DNA of 64,000 nucleotides from positions 25,187-89,186 of the forward strand of contig CAZFMF010000012.1 in assembly GCA_964519985.1 (NCBI GenBank), written 5' to 3'. Below the pieces are notes generated by a model. That model did no database searches. It was not told where the DNA came from and saw only the letters and a program-made list of their open reading frames with translations. Shown here in pieces: positions 1 to 8,911 of this stretch. Made by a program: the position numbers and the translations under genes. Source of the stretch: JAIEOG01 sp964519985 (lineage in GTDB: Bacteria > Bdellovibrionota > FAC87 > UBA2466). Within the stretch, counting starts at the first letter, position 1; every line of letters starts with the position of its first letter.

Positions 1-619
1 CGACCTACCGATTCTGGATGCCGTCTTCACCCGCATCGGCAGCTCCGACGATCTCGCCAAAGGCCGCTCCACCTTCATGGTCGAGATGACCGAGGTCGCC
101 CGCATCCTCAAGACCGCGACCTCCCAGAGCCTGATCTTGATTGATGAGATTGGCCGCGGGACTAGCACCTACGACGGACTTTCCCTGGCGTGGTCGCTAC
201 TTGAGTTCTTGCACACCCAAGTGCGCGCCAAAACGCTCTTTGCCACTCACTTTCACGAAATCACCGCGCTCGAAACCGCACTTCCGGCCCTGCGCAATGC
301 CAACGTTCTCGTGGAAAAATGGAAAGACGAAGTGGTCTTTTTGTACAAGCTGGCCCAAGGAGTCTGCAATCGAAGTTACGGAATTGAAGTCGCCAAATTG
401 GCTGGGCTTCCCTCGGAAGTCTTGCTGCGGGCGCGAGACATCCAGGGCCTGCTGGAGAGTCATTCCCAGCGCGGCAATCGGGCGAGAAGCGCCGCGCTAT
501 CTCAGCACGCCAAACAACTGGGTCTTTTCGAGGGCGAAGATCCCTTGGAAACGCCCGTCCCGCTTGAAACTCATTTAAATCAAAAAAGACCGTTGACAGA
601 AAAAACGCTCAAAAATTAA
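1..619 (+). CDS. mutS: DNA mismatch repair ATPase MutS, C-terminal part (5' end outside window)
   Basis: The open frame runs in from the window edge (first full codon at base 2) and gives the last 205 residues. MutS recognises mismatches and recruits MutL. Visible are the DDLAKGRSTFMVEMTE segment, the Walker B/signature region DEIGRGTSTYDG, the ATHFHE motif and the C-terminal helix-turn-helix region (YGIEVAKLAGLP). These are diagnostic of the bacterial MutS ATPase domain. The mismatch-binding, connector and Walker A parts lie upstream of the window. The frame ends at a normal TAA with a short polar tail, so the 3' end looks intact. A 197-bp gap with DnaA-box-like sites separates it from the next gene. 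Confidence 0.97.
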   Translation, partial: DLPILDAVFTRIGSSDDLAKGRSTFMVEMTEVARILKTATSQSLILIDEIGRGTSTYDGLSLAWSLLEFLHTQVRAKTLFATHFHEITALETALPALRNANVLVEKWKDEVVFLYKLAQGVCNRSYGIEVAKLAGLPSEVLLRARDIQGLLESHSQRGNRARSAALSQHAKQLGLFEGEDPLETPVPLETHLNQKRPLTEKTLKN

Positions 620-674
620 ATGGTGCAAATTGTTGAGCTTTACGGCTTGTTTCTGCAACTAGGGTCATCGCAAA

Positions 675-699
675 AGTTATCCACAGGCTGTGGATAACT
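675..699. promoter_or_regulatory. Perfect palindrome of two DnaA boxes
   Basis: A perfect 12-bp inverted repeat around one central G: AGTTATCCACAG, then G, then CTGTGGATAACT. Each half contains TTATCCACA, an exact match to the DnaA-box consensus TTATNCACA (677-685 and its complement 689-697). Near matches follow at about 794-801 (TGTCCACA) and 842-850 (TTTTCCACA, inside the next coding region). It lies in the mutS-trmJ gap. It may be a DnaA-regulated promoter, a DnaA-titration site or part of a replication origin; the sequence does not decide which. Confidence 0.6.
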
Positions 700-816
700 C
701 TCCCGGCTTCGCTGAAATACCGCCCGTAGTGTTTGTTCTCCCTTCCTAACGCACCCTGAATAAGGTATTAGATCCACTCTGTTTTCTGAGGTGTCCACAA
801 TCATGGCGGTCGCATT

Positions 817-1650
817 TTGGAAGTAAGCAACCCCTACAAAGTTTTCCACAGCACCTGTGAATTACTTCGCGAAAGGACCCACGTCGTCCTGGTGCGTCCC
901 GAATACGGCGGCAACATCGGATCCGCGGCTCGCGCCATGGCCAATATGGGAATTCGGGGCAGCTTGCGCATCGTCGGCGAACGATCCGTCCTGGACGCCG
1001 CTGCTTGGCGGATGGCAAAACACGCCAAGAACCGACTCGAAAATGCCCTCTTCTTCCCCGATTTACGCGCTGCTCTGGACCTGGGGCCCAAGCCACTGAA
1101 ACTGGCATCCACCGCCCGAATCGGCTCTCCCCACCGCCCCCACCCCGTCCGCGTGGGGACAGCGATCGAACGGGCCCTCGTGAAATGGCGACACGAAGAA
1201 GTTTCCGATTTGGTTTTGGTTTTCGGGCCCGAGGCCGACGGCCTTTCGAATGCCGACATCGACCTATGCGACGTGATCGTGACCATTCCCTCTTCTGACG
1301 AATATCGCTCCTTGAATTTGTCCCAGGCCGTTCTCATCTTTACCTATGAACTGAACCGCCGACTGGTCGAGGACTGGCCGGAGTTTCAATCCCAGGGGCC
1401 GTCCCAGCGGGATCGTTTGGTGAGTCATTTTATTCGGCTCGCCGAAGAGGTGGGTTTCATCCTGCCCGACGATCCGTATAAGATGCGTCCCCGGTTGGAG
1501 CAGATCCTTTCGCAGCTCCCGCACCACGTCGAAGACGTGAAGACGCTACACGGACTGCTGGATCAAGCCATCCGTAGCGCGCGCGCGGGGGAACCGGAGT
1601 ACAAGGGTCGTTACCGAAGGAAAGTAGATGAGCGGCGAGAAGAAAGATAA
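817..1650 (+). CDS. trmJ: TrmJ-like tRNA 2'-O-methyltransferase (SpoU/TrmH family)
   Basis: 277 residues of a SPOUT RNA methyltransferase. The N-terminal VVLVRPEYGGNIGSAARAMANMGI corresponds to SpoU motif 1 (N-x-G-[AS]-x-x-R). VLVFGPEADGLSN is motif 2 and SLNLSQAVLIFTYEL is motif 3; together they form the SAM-binding knot. The C-terminal extension (LAEEVGFILPDDPYKMRPRLEQIL) is like that of TrmJ, which methylates tRNA position 32. That target is inferred from family resemblance. The start is a TTG without a convincing ribosome-binding site; no in-frame ATG lies before motif 1. The gene overlaps grpE by 23 bp, so the two are probably translationally linked. Confidence 0.85.
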   Translation: MEVSNPYKVFHSTCELLRERTHVVLVRPEYGGNIGSAARAMANMGIRGSLRIVGERSVLDAAAWRMAKHAKNRLENALFFPDLRAALDLGPKPLKLASTARIGSPHRPHPVRVGTAIERALVKWRHEEVSDLVLVFGPEADGLSNADIDLCDVIVTIPSSDEYRSLNLSQAVLIFTYELNRRLVEDWPEFQSQGPSQRDRLVSHFIRLAEEVGFILPDDPYKMRPRLEQILSQLPHHVEDVKTLHGLLDQAIRSARAGEPEYKGRYRRKVDERREER

Positions 1651-2170
1651 GGAAGAGGCGATGGAAGAAAATCTTCAAAACCAAAACGAGGAATCGGCGC
1701 GTCCAGTCGAAGCGACCGTGAACGAAGCGCAGAAGCTACGCGAAGAAATGCTGTACCTGCGGGCGGAATTCGAAAACACCAAACGCCGTCTACTCCGCGA
1801 GCAAGAGACAGCCATTCGGTACGCGAACGAAAAGTTGGCCGGCGACCTCTCCGGCATTGTGGATCTCTTCGAGCGCGCGCTCGATTCGGGCAAGGCCTTG
1901 AAGGAAAACGCGGCGGATGACGTCAAAAACTTCGTCACCGGGATCGAAATGACCCACCGCGAGCTCGTTCATCTTTTGAATCGTTTCGGTGTAGAATTGG
2001 TCGGCACCGTGGGAGAAAAGTTTGACCCGAGCCGACACGAAGCGGTTTCCCAAAGCCCGACCGAACCGGAGAAGGTCGACACCGTGATCGCCGTGGTGCA
2101 AAAAGGCTCGCTCCTGCAGGGGCGACTTTTGAAGCCGGCTAAAGTCGTCGTCGGAGTCGCCAAAGAATAG
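1628..2170 (+). CDS. grpE: GrpE nucleotide exchange factor
   Basis: 180 residues. GrpE releases ADP from DnaK in the Hsp70 cycle. The N-terminus is charged and low-complexity. It is followed by the long dimerising helix (LREEMLYLRAEFENTKRRLLREQE) and the C-terminal beta domain with the GrpE signature around FDPSRHEAVS...DTVIAVVQKGSLLQGRLLKPAKVVV. Length is normal for the family. The ATG lies inside the end of trmJ, and dnaJ begins 12 bp after the stop. dnaK is not in this window, so the grpE-dnaJ pair is separated from it or dnaK lies elsewhere. Confidence 0.97.
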   Translation: MSGEKKDKEEAMEENLQNQNEESARPVEATVNEAQKLREEMLYLRAEFENTKRRLLREQETAIRYANEKLAGDLSGIVDLFERALDSGKALKENAADDVKNFVTGIEMTHRELVHLLNRFGVELVGTVGEKFDPSRHEAVSQSPTEPEKVDTVIAVVQKGSLLQGRLLKPAKVVVGVAKE

Positions 2171-2182
2171 TACCACCCGAAA

Positions 2183-3280
2183 ATGTCAAAACGTGACTAC
2201 TACGAAATCCTCAGCGTCCAACGTGAGGTTACCGACGATGAACTGAAGAAGAGCTACCGCAAGCTCGCAATTCAGTTTCATCCCGATCGGAATCCCGGAG
2301 ATCCGCAGGCCGAAATCCGCTTCAAGGAAATCAATGAAGCGTACCAAGTGCTGAGCGACCCCAAAAAACGCGCCGCCTACAATCAGTTTGGCCACGCCGG
2401 AGTGGGCGGTGGCGGATTCGGTTTCGATCCTGGCTTTGGATCTTCCTTCTCCGATATTTTCGACAATATCTTTGGTGATATTTTCGGCGGCGGCGGGTCG
2501 CAGCCTTCGGCCGGCGTCGACTTGCGCTACAACATGGAAATCAGCTTCGAGGAAGCGGCGTTCGGCACGGAACGGACGATTACTTTCCAACGCGAAAGCA
2601 CCTGCACCACCTGCAGCGGCAATGGCGCTAAGCCCGGAACAACGCCCAAGAAGTGCAAGACCTGCCGGGGCTCCGGCCAGATGCATTTCAACCAGGGCTT
2701 TTTCACCCTCTCTCGCACTTGTTCGTCTTGTTTAGGTCGGGGGGCCGTCGTGGAACATCGCTGCGATGATTGCGGCGGCCGCGGACGGACCAAGAGTGAA
2801 ACCTCCGTGCAGGTGAAAATTCCGGCCGGCATTGATTCCGACCAGCGGCTGCGATTGCGCGGCGAAGGTGAAGTGGCGGAGCCGGGTGGACGGCCCGGCG
2901 ATCTCTATGTCCACGTCCGAGTCAAAGAGCATGCGCTCTTTCGACGCGAGTCCGAGCACCTCATTTTAGATCTTCCGATTAGCTTTGTTCAGGCGGCAAT
3001 GGGCGCTAAGATCGACATCCCGACGCTGGAAGGCCCGACGGAGTTGACCCTTCCGGCCGGGACCCAATCGGGGGAAATTCTCAAGCTGCGCGGCAAGGGG
3101 ATAAAGCGGTTGAATGGCAATGGGAACGGGGACTTGGTAGTGCGCGTCATCGTCGAAATCCCGAGCAAACTCTCCGGTAAACAGAAGGAACTTTTGCGAC
3201 AGTTTGCGGAAGAAGAAGCCAAGGGAACGCACCCGGGGATTGACCGTTTCATCCAAAAGTTTAAAGACATACTGAAGTGA
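2183..3280 (+). CDS. dnaJ: Chaperone DnaJ (Hsp40, type I)
   Basis: 365 residues with full type I architecture. The J domain (about 1-70) has the HPD motif at residues 33-35, which stimulates DnaK ATPase. A Gly/Phe-rich linker follows (about 75-110). Four CxxCxGxG zinc-binding repeats (CTTCSGNG, CKTCRGSG, CSSCLGRG, CDDCGGRG) lie at about 140-200, followed by the two C-terminal client-binding beta domains. It forms an operon with grpE upstream. The next gene starts at a GTG overlapping this stop by four bases (GTGA), so the downstream lipoprotein is probably translated from the same message. Confidence 0.98.
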   Translation: MSKRDYYEILSVQREVTDDELKKSYRKLAIQFHPDRNPGDPQAEIRFKEINEAYQVLSDPKKRAAYNQFGHAGVGGGGFGFDPGFGSSFSDIFDNIFGDIFGGGGSQPSAGVDLRYNMEISFEEAAFGTERTITFQRESTCTTCSGNGAKPGTTPKKCKTCRGSGQMHFNQGFFTLSRTCSSCLGRGAVVEHRCDDCGGRGRTKSETSVQVKIPAGIDSDQRLRLRGEGEVAEPGGRPGDLYVHVRVKEHALFRRESEHLILDLPISFVQAAMGAKIDIPTLEGPTELTLPAGTQSGEILKLRGKGIKRLNGNGNGDLVVRVIVEIPSKLSGKQKELLRQFAEEEAKGTHPGIDRFIQKFKDILK

Positions 3281-5253
3281 ATCGAAAAACCGCCATTCTG
3301 TCTGTTCTGCTCCTTTCCGCTTGGCTAGCGGGTTGCGCCAGCTCGGGCCCACCCCAGCCGGAATCCGTAAATTTGCAGGAAGATAGTGCGTTGAAGTCCG
3401 GCGAAGTGGAATCGCCGGCCCGTTCTTCTTTCTTCCAGGCCGAGCGCCTCTTCAAGGCCAAGAAGTACAAAAATGCGATCGACGGTTACCGCAGCATCAA
3501 GAAACGGTTTCCGGGCGGACGTGCCCACCAGATTTCGTCCTACCGTCTCGGCAGCATTTTTTACCTTTCGAATAAGTACCCGCAGGCGAGCCAGGAGTTC
3601 CAAAGTTTCCTGCAGACGTTTCCCAAATCCGAGCTGGCCTTTGACGTGACGTACAACCTGGCGGCTTCGGAATACCAGCAGGGCCACTACGACAAAGCCT
3701 TTGAAGCGTTGCGTCGATTGTCTGCCGATGAAGTCCGCGCCCAAGGCCCCCGGCGAGCGGAAGTGGTCTACCAATTAGGCGCGCAAACCGCGGCGGCGTT
3801 GGGCAATCACGCGGCGGCCATCACTTACTATGCGGCCTACCTGCAGGTTCCGATTGAAGACGGGAAGCGCCGCTCGATTGAGAACGGCATCGGCCAGCAT
3901 TTAAATCAAATGAATTCGCCGGACGACTTGAATGCCCTGATGGCGCAGCTCAGTGAACCGGGCACGCGCGGCCGGATCGCCGAACGGCTCGCCGCCCTTT
4001 CGGGTGGCGCGGCGGCCACGACGACCGGGGCGCCAACGATGGAAGGGGTAGCCCCCCTCGGTTCCATGCCCGGTACTTCGACGGCCGGTGCCGGCCTAGC
4101 TTCTCCGACCAGTGGCGATCGAACCCATGTCGGCGTGGTCTTACCGCTTTCGGGGCCCCTCGCTCCTTACGGCCGCCGAGCCCTCGACGGAATCTTGTTG
4201 GCCGCCGGTGTGTATCGGCGTGAGGGTGGGAGCGATTTTGAAATCTTCGTGGAAGATTCTGGCTCCAATCCGGCTTTGGCCGCGCAGGGCGTCGAACGCC
4301 TCTACCAAGATCACAATGTCATTGCGGTCATCGGCCCGATCAGTTGGAAAGAATCCATCGCTGCCGGCGATATGGCGCAAGAACTGGGTGTCTTGAATCT
4401 TTCCCTCAGCGGCAAAGAGGGCATATCCGAACGCGGGGCGTACCTTTTTCAAAATGCGTTGACCCCGCGCGTGCAAATGGAAAACCTTGTGAAGCACGCG
4501 ATTCAGGAAAAGCGCCTTCGACGATTCGCCATCCTCGCACCCAACAATGCTTTTGGCGACGATATGGCGACCGAGTTTGCCGCCGTGGCCAAAAAGCTGG
4601 GCGGCAAGATTGTCGGCTACGAATCGTATTCTCCGGACGCGAAGGACTTCCAAGAACCCGTCCAAAAACTCACGGGACTTGCCGATCCGCGTTACCGCAA
4701 GATGGAGAACCAGCGGCTGGAACAATTTGCGCGCGAGCAGCAAGAGAAGACCCGCCGTCCGTCGAAGGCGCGCTTACCGCCCATTGTGGACTTCGACGCG
4801 ATCTTCTTGCCCGACGGTCCCAAAAACGCGGCCCAGATCGCTGCCAGCCTGGCCTATTTCGATGTGTCCGGCGTGACTTTGCTTGGCACCAGCGAATGGA
4901 ACAGCGATCAGCTCTACAAACGCGGCGGGCGACTGGTCGAAGGCGCGATCTTTCCGGGCGGGTTGTCCCTCAGCTCAAGCAGCCCGCGTCAAAAAGATTT
5001 TATTCGTCTTTACGCCGAAGCTTACGGAACGATGCCCGACCTGCTGGCCACCCAAGCGTTTGAGGCGGTCGAGTTGGTGGCCCGCGCCGCCGGGGCAAGC
5101 TCCGGAAATCGCAATAACGCCGTCTCCGAACTGATGTCACTCAATCGCTTCGAAAGCCCGCTGGGTCAGTTGTCCTTCGATCAAAGTCGCATCGCGTTGC
5201 GCAAACTTCCCATTCTCAGCCTCGAACCGGGCGGTAATATCGTCGAGCAGTAG
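3277..5253 (+). CDS. LpoA-like lipoprotein: TPR region plus periplasmic-binding-protein fold
   Basis: 658 residues. A lipoprotein signal ends in LAGC (lipidated Cys at residue 20). TPR-like helical repeats cover about 50-220 (SSYRLGSIFYLSNKYPQASQEFQ and similar). After an Ala/Gly/Pro linker comes a type 1 periplasmic-binding fold from about 285 to the end (VGVVLPLSGPLAPYGRRALDGILLAAG...VIAVIGPISWKES...). This order of TPR followed by a Leu/Ile/Val-binding-like fold is that of LpoA, the outer-membrane activator of penicillin-binding protein 1A. A transporter substrate-binding protein is the alternative, but no permease genes are adjacent. The GTG start overlaps the dnaJ stop. Joining chaperone genes with an envelope lipoprotein in one transcript is unusual. 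Confidence 0.75.
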   Translation: MNRKTAILSVLLLSAWLAGCASSGPPQPESVNLQEDSALKSGEVESPARSSFFQAERLFKAKKYKNAIDGYRSIKKRFPGGRAHQISSYRLGSIFYLSNKYPQASQEFQSFLQTFPKSELAFDVTYNLAASEYQQGHYDKAFEALRRLSADEVRAQGPRRAEVVYQLGAQTAAALGNHAAAITYYAAYLQVPIEDGKRRSIENGIGQHLNQMNSPDDLNALMAQLSEPGTRGRIAERLAALSGGAAATTTGAPTMEGVAPLGSMPGTSTAGAGLASPTSGDRTHVGVVLPLSGPLAPYGRRALDGILLAAGVYRREGGSDFEIFVEDSGSNPALAAQGVERLYQDHNVIAVIGPISWKESIAAGDMAQELGVLNLSLSGKEGISERGAYLFQNALTPRVQMENLVKHAIQEKRLRRFAILAPNNAFGDDMATEFAAVAKKLGGKIVGYESYSPDAKDFQEPVQKLTGLADPRYRKMENQRLEQFAREQQEKTRRPSKARLPPIVDFDAIFLPDGPKNAAQIAASLAYFDVSGVTLLGTSEWNSDQLYKRGGRLVEGAIFPGGLSLSSSSPRQKDFIRLYAEAYGTMPDLLATQAFEAVELVARAAGASSGNRNNAVSELMSLNRFESPLGQLSFDQSRIALRKLPILSLEPGGNIVEQ

Positions 5254-5365
5254 ACGATCCATTTCCCCAAATGCTAGAATGTAATTCAGTTACGCGTCTC
5301 ATCGTTCTTTAAGTTCCAAACACAAATAAAAAAACCAGCGACTCGGTTCGAGCGGGAGCCCTCTC

Positions 5366-5728
5366 ATGAAGAAGAAGGATCTGTCGAAGTTTGTGGATTT
5401 GTTGCAGCAGGAAAAAGCACGCATCTTGAACCATGCGGAAAAGAATAAAAACGCCGACTTGACGCTAAGCACCGATGACCTGGCGGACGAAGTCGACTTG
5501 GCCTCCTCCGAACTCAATCAGAACGTCAGCCTGAAACTGCGCGACCGGGAACGCGTCGTGTTACAGAAAATTCAAGACGCTCTGAGCAAGATCGAAGAAG
5601 GCACCTACGGTATTTGCGAGGTGTGCGAAGAAGCGATCGAGCCAAAACGCCTGGAAGCCCAGCCGATGGCAGAACTCTGCATCCGCTGCAAGGAAGCCCA
5701 GGAACTGCAAGAAAAGGCCTTCGCGTAA
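5366..5728 (+). CDS. DksA/TraR-family zinc-finger protein
   Basis: 120 residues. An N-terminal coiled-coil part includes an acidic tip region (STDDLADEVDLASSEL, about 36-50). It is followed by a four-cysteine zinc finger, C84-x2-C87-x17-C105-x2-C108 (YGICEVCEEAIEPKRLEAQPM...). This is the DksA/TraR fold, which enters the RNA polymerase secondary channel and modulates initiation, in DksA together with ppGpp. At 120 residues it is shorter than E. coli DksA (151) and closer to the general DksA-like group, so the specific role is uncertain. The ATG follows GAGCGGGAG at good spacing. It stands alone, 112 bp after the LpoA-like gene, and a TAGAAT at 5275-5280 could be its -10 element. Confidence 0.88.
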   Translation: MKKKDLSKFVDLLQQEKARILNHAEKNKNADLTLSTDDLADEVDLASSELNQNVSLKLRDRERVVLQKIQDALSKIEEGTYGICEVCEEAIEPKRLEAQPMAELCIRCKEAQELQEKAFA

Positions 5729-5859
5729 GGCCACCCGCCCCCTAATACCAATCTTGATCCGATCCACATAATCAGGCTCAAGTACGGTTACCATTCAGCC
5801 GAAAAATAGAAGGGCAGCGATTTTCACCGCGAAAAAACTCTCAACGCTGAAGGTGACCC

Positions 5860-8319
5860 ATGCCAAACGAGTTCTCCGAAAATAACGAAGAACTTGTCAT
5901 TCCCGACGAACTGCCGCTTCTGCCGGTACGGGACGTGGTTGTATACCCGTACATGATTTTGCCGCTGTTCGTAGGACGTGAACCCTCCATTCGGGCCGTC
6001 AATGAAGCGCTAGCCAAAGATCGCCTCATCTTCCTGGCCGCCCAAAGAGAAATCACCGACGAAAACCCGAGCGCCGAATCCATCTATACGGTGGGTACGA
6101 TCGCGATGATCATGCGGATGCGAAAGCTTCCGGACGGTCGGGTCAAGATCCTCGTCCAGGGCCTCACTAAGGGCACCATCCAAGACTTCACGCAGGAAAA
6201 ACCGTTTTTCCGCGCGAAAGTAAAACAGATTAAAGAAGGCAACGCCACGCGCGACAATCTCGAAGTCGAAGCGATGATGCGTACGGTGAAGGAGCAGCTT
6301 GAGAAAGTGATCTCCATGGGCCGGATGCTCTCGCCCGATATCCTCATGGTGGTCGACGATATCAACGACGCCGGGCGCTTAGCCGACCTGGTGGCCAGCA
6401 ATCTCGGGTTGAAGGTCAGCGAAGGCCAGGAGATCCTCGAGCTTTTCGATCCGGTCGATCGCCTCCGTCGCATCAACGATATCCTGGTCAAAGAACTCGA
6501 AATCCTCGCGATGCAGGCGCGTATCCGTACACAGGCCCGCGACGAAATGACCAAGAGTCAGCGCGAGTATTTCCTGCGCGAACAAATCCGCGCGATTAAG
6601 AACGAGTTGGGTGATACGGAGTCGAAGAGCGAAGAGATCCAAGAGCTTCGCAACAAAGTCGACGCCGCGAAAATGCCCGACGAAGTCCGTGACGAAGCGT
6701 TGAAGCAGATCGGCCGCTTGGAGCGCATGCACCAAGATGCCAGCGAAGCAACCATCGTGCGCACGTACCTCGACTGGCTGACCGACCTGCCCTGGGGCCG
6801 GACCTCGGAAGACAGTCTCGACTTGAACGATGCCCAAAAGATTCTGGACGAAGATCACTTCGACCTGAAAAAGATCAAGGAACGTATTCTCGAGTTCCTA
6901 GCCGTGCGTAAGCTCAAGCCGAAAATGAAGGGACCCATCCTTTGCTTCGTCGGGCCTCCGGGCGTCGGTAAAACGAGCCTCGGAAAGTCAATCGCGCGGG
7001 CCATGGGCCGCAAGTTTGTGCGCATCTCGCTCGGCGGGATTCGCGATGAAGCCGATATCCGCGGCCATCGCCGCACGTACGTTGGGGCGATGCCCGGACG
7101 TATCGTCCAAGGCTTGAAGCAAGCCGGAACCAGCAACCCGATCTTCATGTTAGATGAAATCGACAAGCTGGGCGCCGACTTCCGGGGCGATCCCGCCTCG
7201 GCCCTGCTCGAGGTCCTGGACCCCGAACAGAACTTCAGCTTCCGCGATCACTATTTGAATCTGCCGTATGACTTGTCGAACATCATGTTCATCGCCACCG
7301 CGAACATGATGGATCCCGTTCCTTCGGCCCTCAAAGACCGTATGGAAGTGATCCAGCTCTCTGGCTACAGCCAGGAAGAAAAGCTGAAAATCGCCGAGCA
7401 GTTCCTAATCAACAAGCAGATTGAAGAGAATGGTTTGAAGCCGGAAGAGATCGAGATTGCCGAAGGTGCCCTCGCCCGCATCGTGGACGAGTACACCCAA
7501 GAAGCCGGCTTGCGTAACCTGGAGCGACACATTGCTTCGGTTTGCCGCAAGGTGGCCCGCAAGATCGCCAGCTCCGAGACGAAGTTAGAGCGTCAAGTCG
7601 TCACGTCGGCCTCGATACCGAAGTTCCTCGGACCGCCGAAGTTCATTCCGGAAGAAGAACGCACGCACGACGAAGTCGGGGTGGTGACGGGTCTAGCCTG
7701 GACTCAGTTTGGCGGCGAGATCCTCAACATTGAGACCACGCTGATGCGAAAGAACGGTGGGGGGTTAGTGCTCACCGGCTCTCTCGGGGATGTGATGAAA
7801 GAATCCGCTCACGCGGCGCTCTCCTTCATCCGTAGCAAAGCGCATACGTTTGGTATCGATGAACGCGTGTTCAGCCGGTACGAGATTCACGTTCACGTTC
7901 CTCAAGGCGCCATCCCGAAGGACGGCCCTTCCGCGGGTATCACCATGACCACCGCGCTTGTCTCCCTGCTTACCGGAAATCCGGTGCGTCGAGACGTCGC
8001 GATGACGGGTGAAGTCACTCTGCGCGGTAAGGTGTTGCCCATCGGCGGCGTGAAAGAAAAAACGCTCGCGGCACTCCGTCACGGCATCAAGACGCTCATC
8101 ATGCCGGCGAAGAACGAGAAGGACGTTGATGATGTCCCGAAGGAACTCAAGAAGAAGTTGAAGTTCCACTTCGCCAAAGATGTGATGGAAGCACTCGAGC
8201 ACGCACTGCTCAACGACCCGAAAGAATGGGCGAAGCGCATGCCCAAAACCGGTGGCTCCGACTCGTCAGAGTCCAAGCCCGTCTCCCGCAGCGCCAAGAC
8301 CGTGGAACGTGCCGCCTAA
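5860..8319 (+). CDS. lon: ATP-dependent protease Lon
   Basis: 819 residues, normal for bacterial Lon. The N-terminal substrate-binding domain starts at LPLLPVRDVVVYPYMILPLFVGR. A coiled-coil region (TKSQREYFLREQIRAIKNELG) follows. The AAA+ module has Walker A GPPGVGKTS at about 365-373 and Walker B IFMLDEIDKLG. The protease domain has catalytic Ser in KDGPSAGITM (about 690) and Lys in IGGVKEKTLAA (about 733). Lon degrades misfolded and short-lived regulatory proteins in the cytoplasm. The ATG has GAAGGTGA just upstream. The stop overlaps the stop of the convergent PilZ gene by three bases, leaving no room for a separate terminator. Confidence 0.98.
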   Translation: MPNEFSENNEELVIPDELPLLPVRDVVVYPYMILPLFVGREPSIRAVNEALAKDRLIFLAAQREITDENPSAESIYTVGTIAMIMRMRKLPDGRVKILVQGLTKGTIQDFTQEKPFFRAKVKQIKEGNATRDNLEVEAMMRTVKEQLEKVISMGRMLSPDILMVVDDINDAGRLADLVASNLGLKVSEGQEILELFDPVDRLRRINDILVKELEILAMQARIRTQARDEMTKSQREYFLREQIRAIKNELGDTESKSEEIQELRNKVDAAKMPDEVRDEALKQIGRLERMHQDASEATIVRTYLDWLTDLPWGRTSEDSLDLNDAQKILDEDHFDLKKIKERILEFLAVRKLKPKMKGPILCFVGPPGVGKTSLGKSIARAMGRKFVRISLGGIRDEADIRGHRRTYVGAMPGRIVQGLKQAGTSNPIFMLDEIDKLGADFRGDPASALLEVLDPEQNFSFRDHYLNLPYDLSNIMFIATANMMDPVPSALKDRMEVIQLSGYSQEEKLKIAEQFLINKQIEENGLKPEEIEIAEGALARIVDEYTQEAGLRNLERHIASVCRKVARKIASSETKLERQVVTSASIPKFLGPPKFIPEEERTHDEVGVVTGLAWTQFGGEILNIETTLMRKNGGGLVLTGSLGDVMKESAHAALSFIRSKAHTFGIDERVFSRYEIHVHVPQGAIPKDGPSAGITMTTALVSLLTGNPVRRDVAMTGEVTLRGKVLPIGGVKEKTLAALRHGIKTLIMPAKNEKDVDDVPKELKKKLKFHFAKDVMEALEHALLNDPKEWAKRMPKTGGSDSSESKPVSRSAKTVERAA

Positions 8320-8711
8320 GCGGCGACTTTCTTTCCCAAGACCGCGCGCCGAAGCAATTCGGAGATGAAGTTCTTCTTTTCGGGCGCCATACCCATGAAC
8401 TGCACGCCCAATCCACTCTGGGCGGTTCCGCGCACCCAGCGCACTTCTGATTTGAGTTCCTGTTTGCCTTGCGAAGGGGCGATACGCACCTCCACCGTAA
8501 CTTCCTGGCCCAGGCCAATCGGAAACACGCCGTGGATGAAGGCTCCGCCTTCCGACAAATTGATCAATTCGCCGGTAAAAACCTGCTCCCCTTCGCCTTG
8601 CCGAATACGGACCGTCACGGGAACATTCACGGGAATGCGCGGACTACGACGTAGCGCACTGCTATCTTTCCCGGATTGGATACTGATTTCGACCGTCGGT
8701 TGTTGAGTCAT
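8316..8711 (-). CDS. Single-domain PilZ protein (probable c-di-GMP receptor)
   Basis: 131 residues forming one PilZ domain. Both c-di-GMP-binding signatures are present: RRSPR (RxxxR, R21 and R25) and NLSEGG (N-x-S-x-x-G, residues 51-56). A typical C-terminal end follows (RWVRGTAQSGLGVQFMGMAPEKK). PilZ proteins bind c-di-GMP and alter motility, exopolysaccharide or transcription through partner proteins. The gene is convergent with lon, with overlapping stop codons. It is divergent from the large PilZ-containing cyclase gene, about 200 bp away, so both PilZ genes may share a control region. Confidence 0.9.
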   Translation of the reverse strand: MTQQPTVEISIQSGKDSSALRRSPRIPVNVPVTVRIRQGEGEQVFTGELINLSEGGAFIHGVFPIGLGQEVTVEVRIAPSQGKQELKSEVRWVRGTAQSGLGVQFMGMAPEKKNFISELLRRAVLGKKVAA

Positions 8712-8911
8712 TTGCTACCCCCCCTTTAACCCCAACTCAATATTACACGTCGCGTCACAGACGGTTCAACGTGGACAAGCAGAATACGGCGAAGAAACCT
8801 GCGTGCGACTTCCTTTTTGACACCGTGGAAACCCGCAAAAATCCCAACAAACCCCTCTAGTTAGGCTTGATTTCTGCCGATTCTCCTTACAGGAGACCTT
8901 TGCCCCGAGCC

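Noticed and set aside
620..850. Calling this region oriC outright
   Set aside because: DnaA boxes are present, but there is no dnaA, dnaN, gidA or parAB nearby and no clear AT-rich unwinding element.
8817..8822. Perfect TTGACA as a -35 element for the cyclase gene
   Set aside because: No acceptable -10 hexamer at 16-18 bp; kept only as a note.
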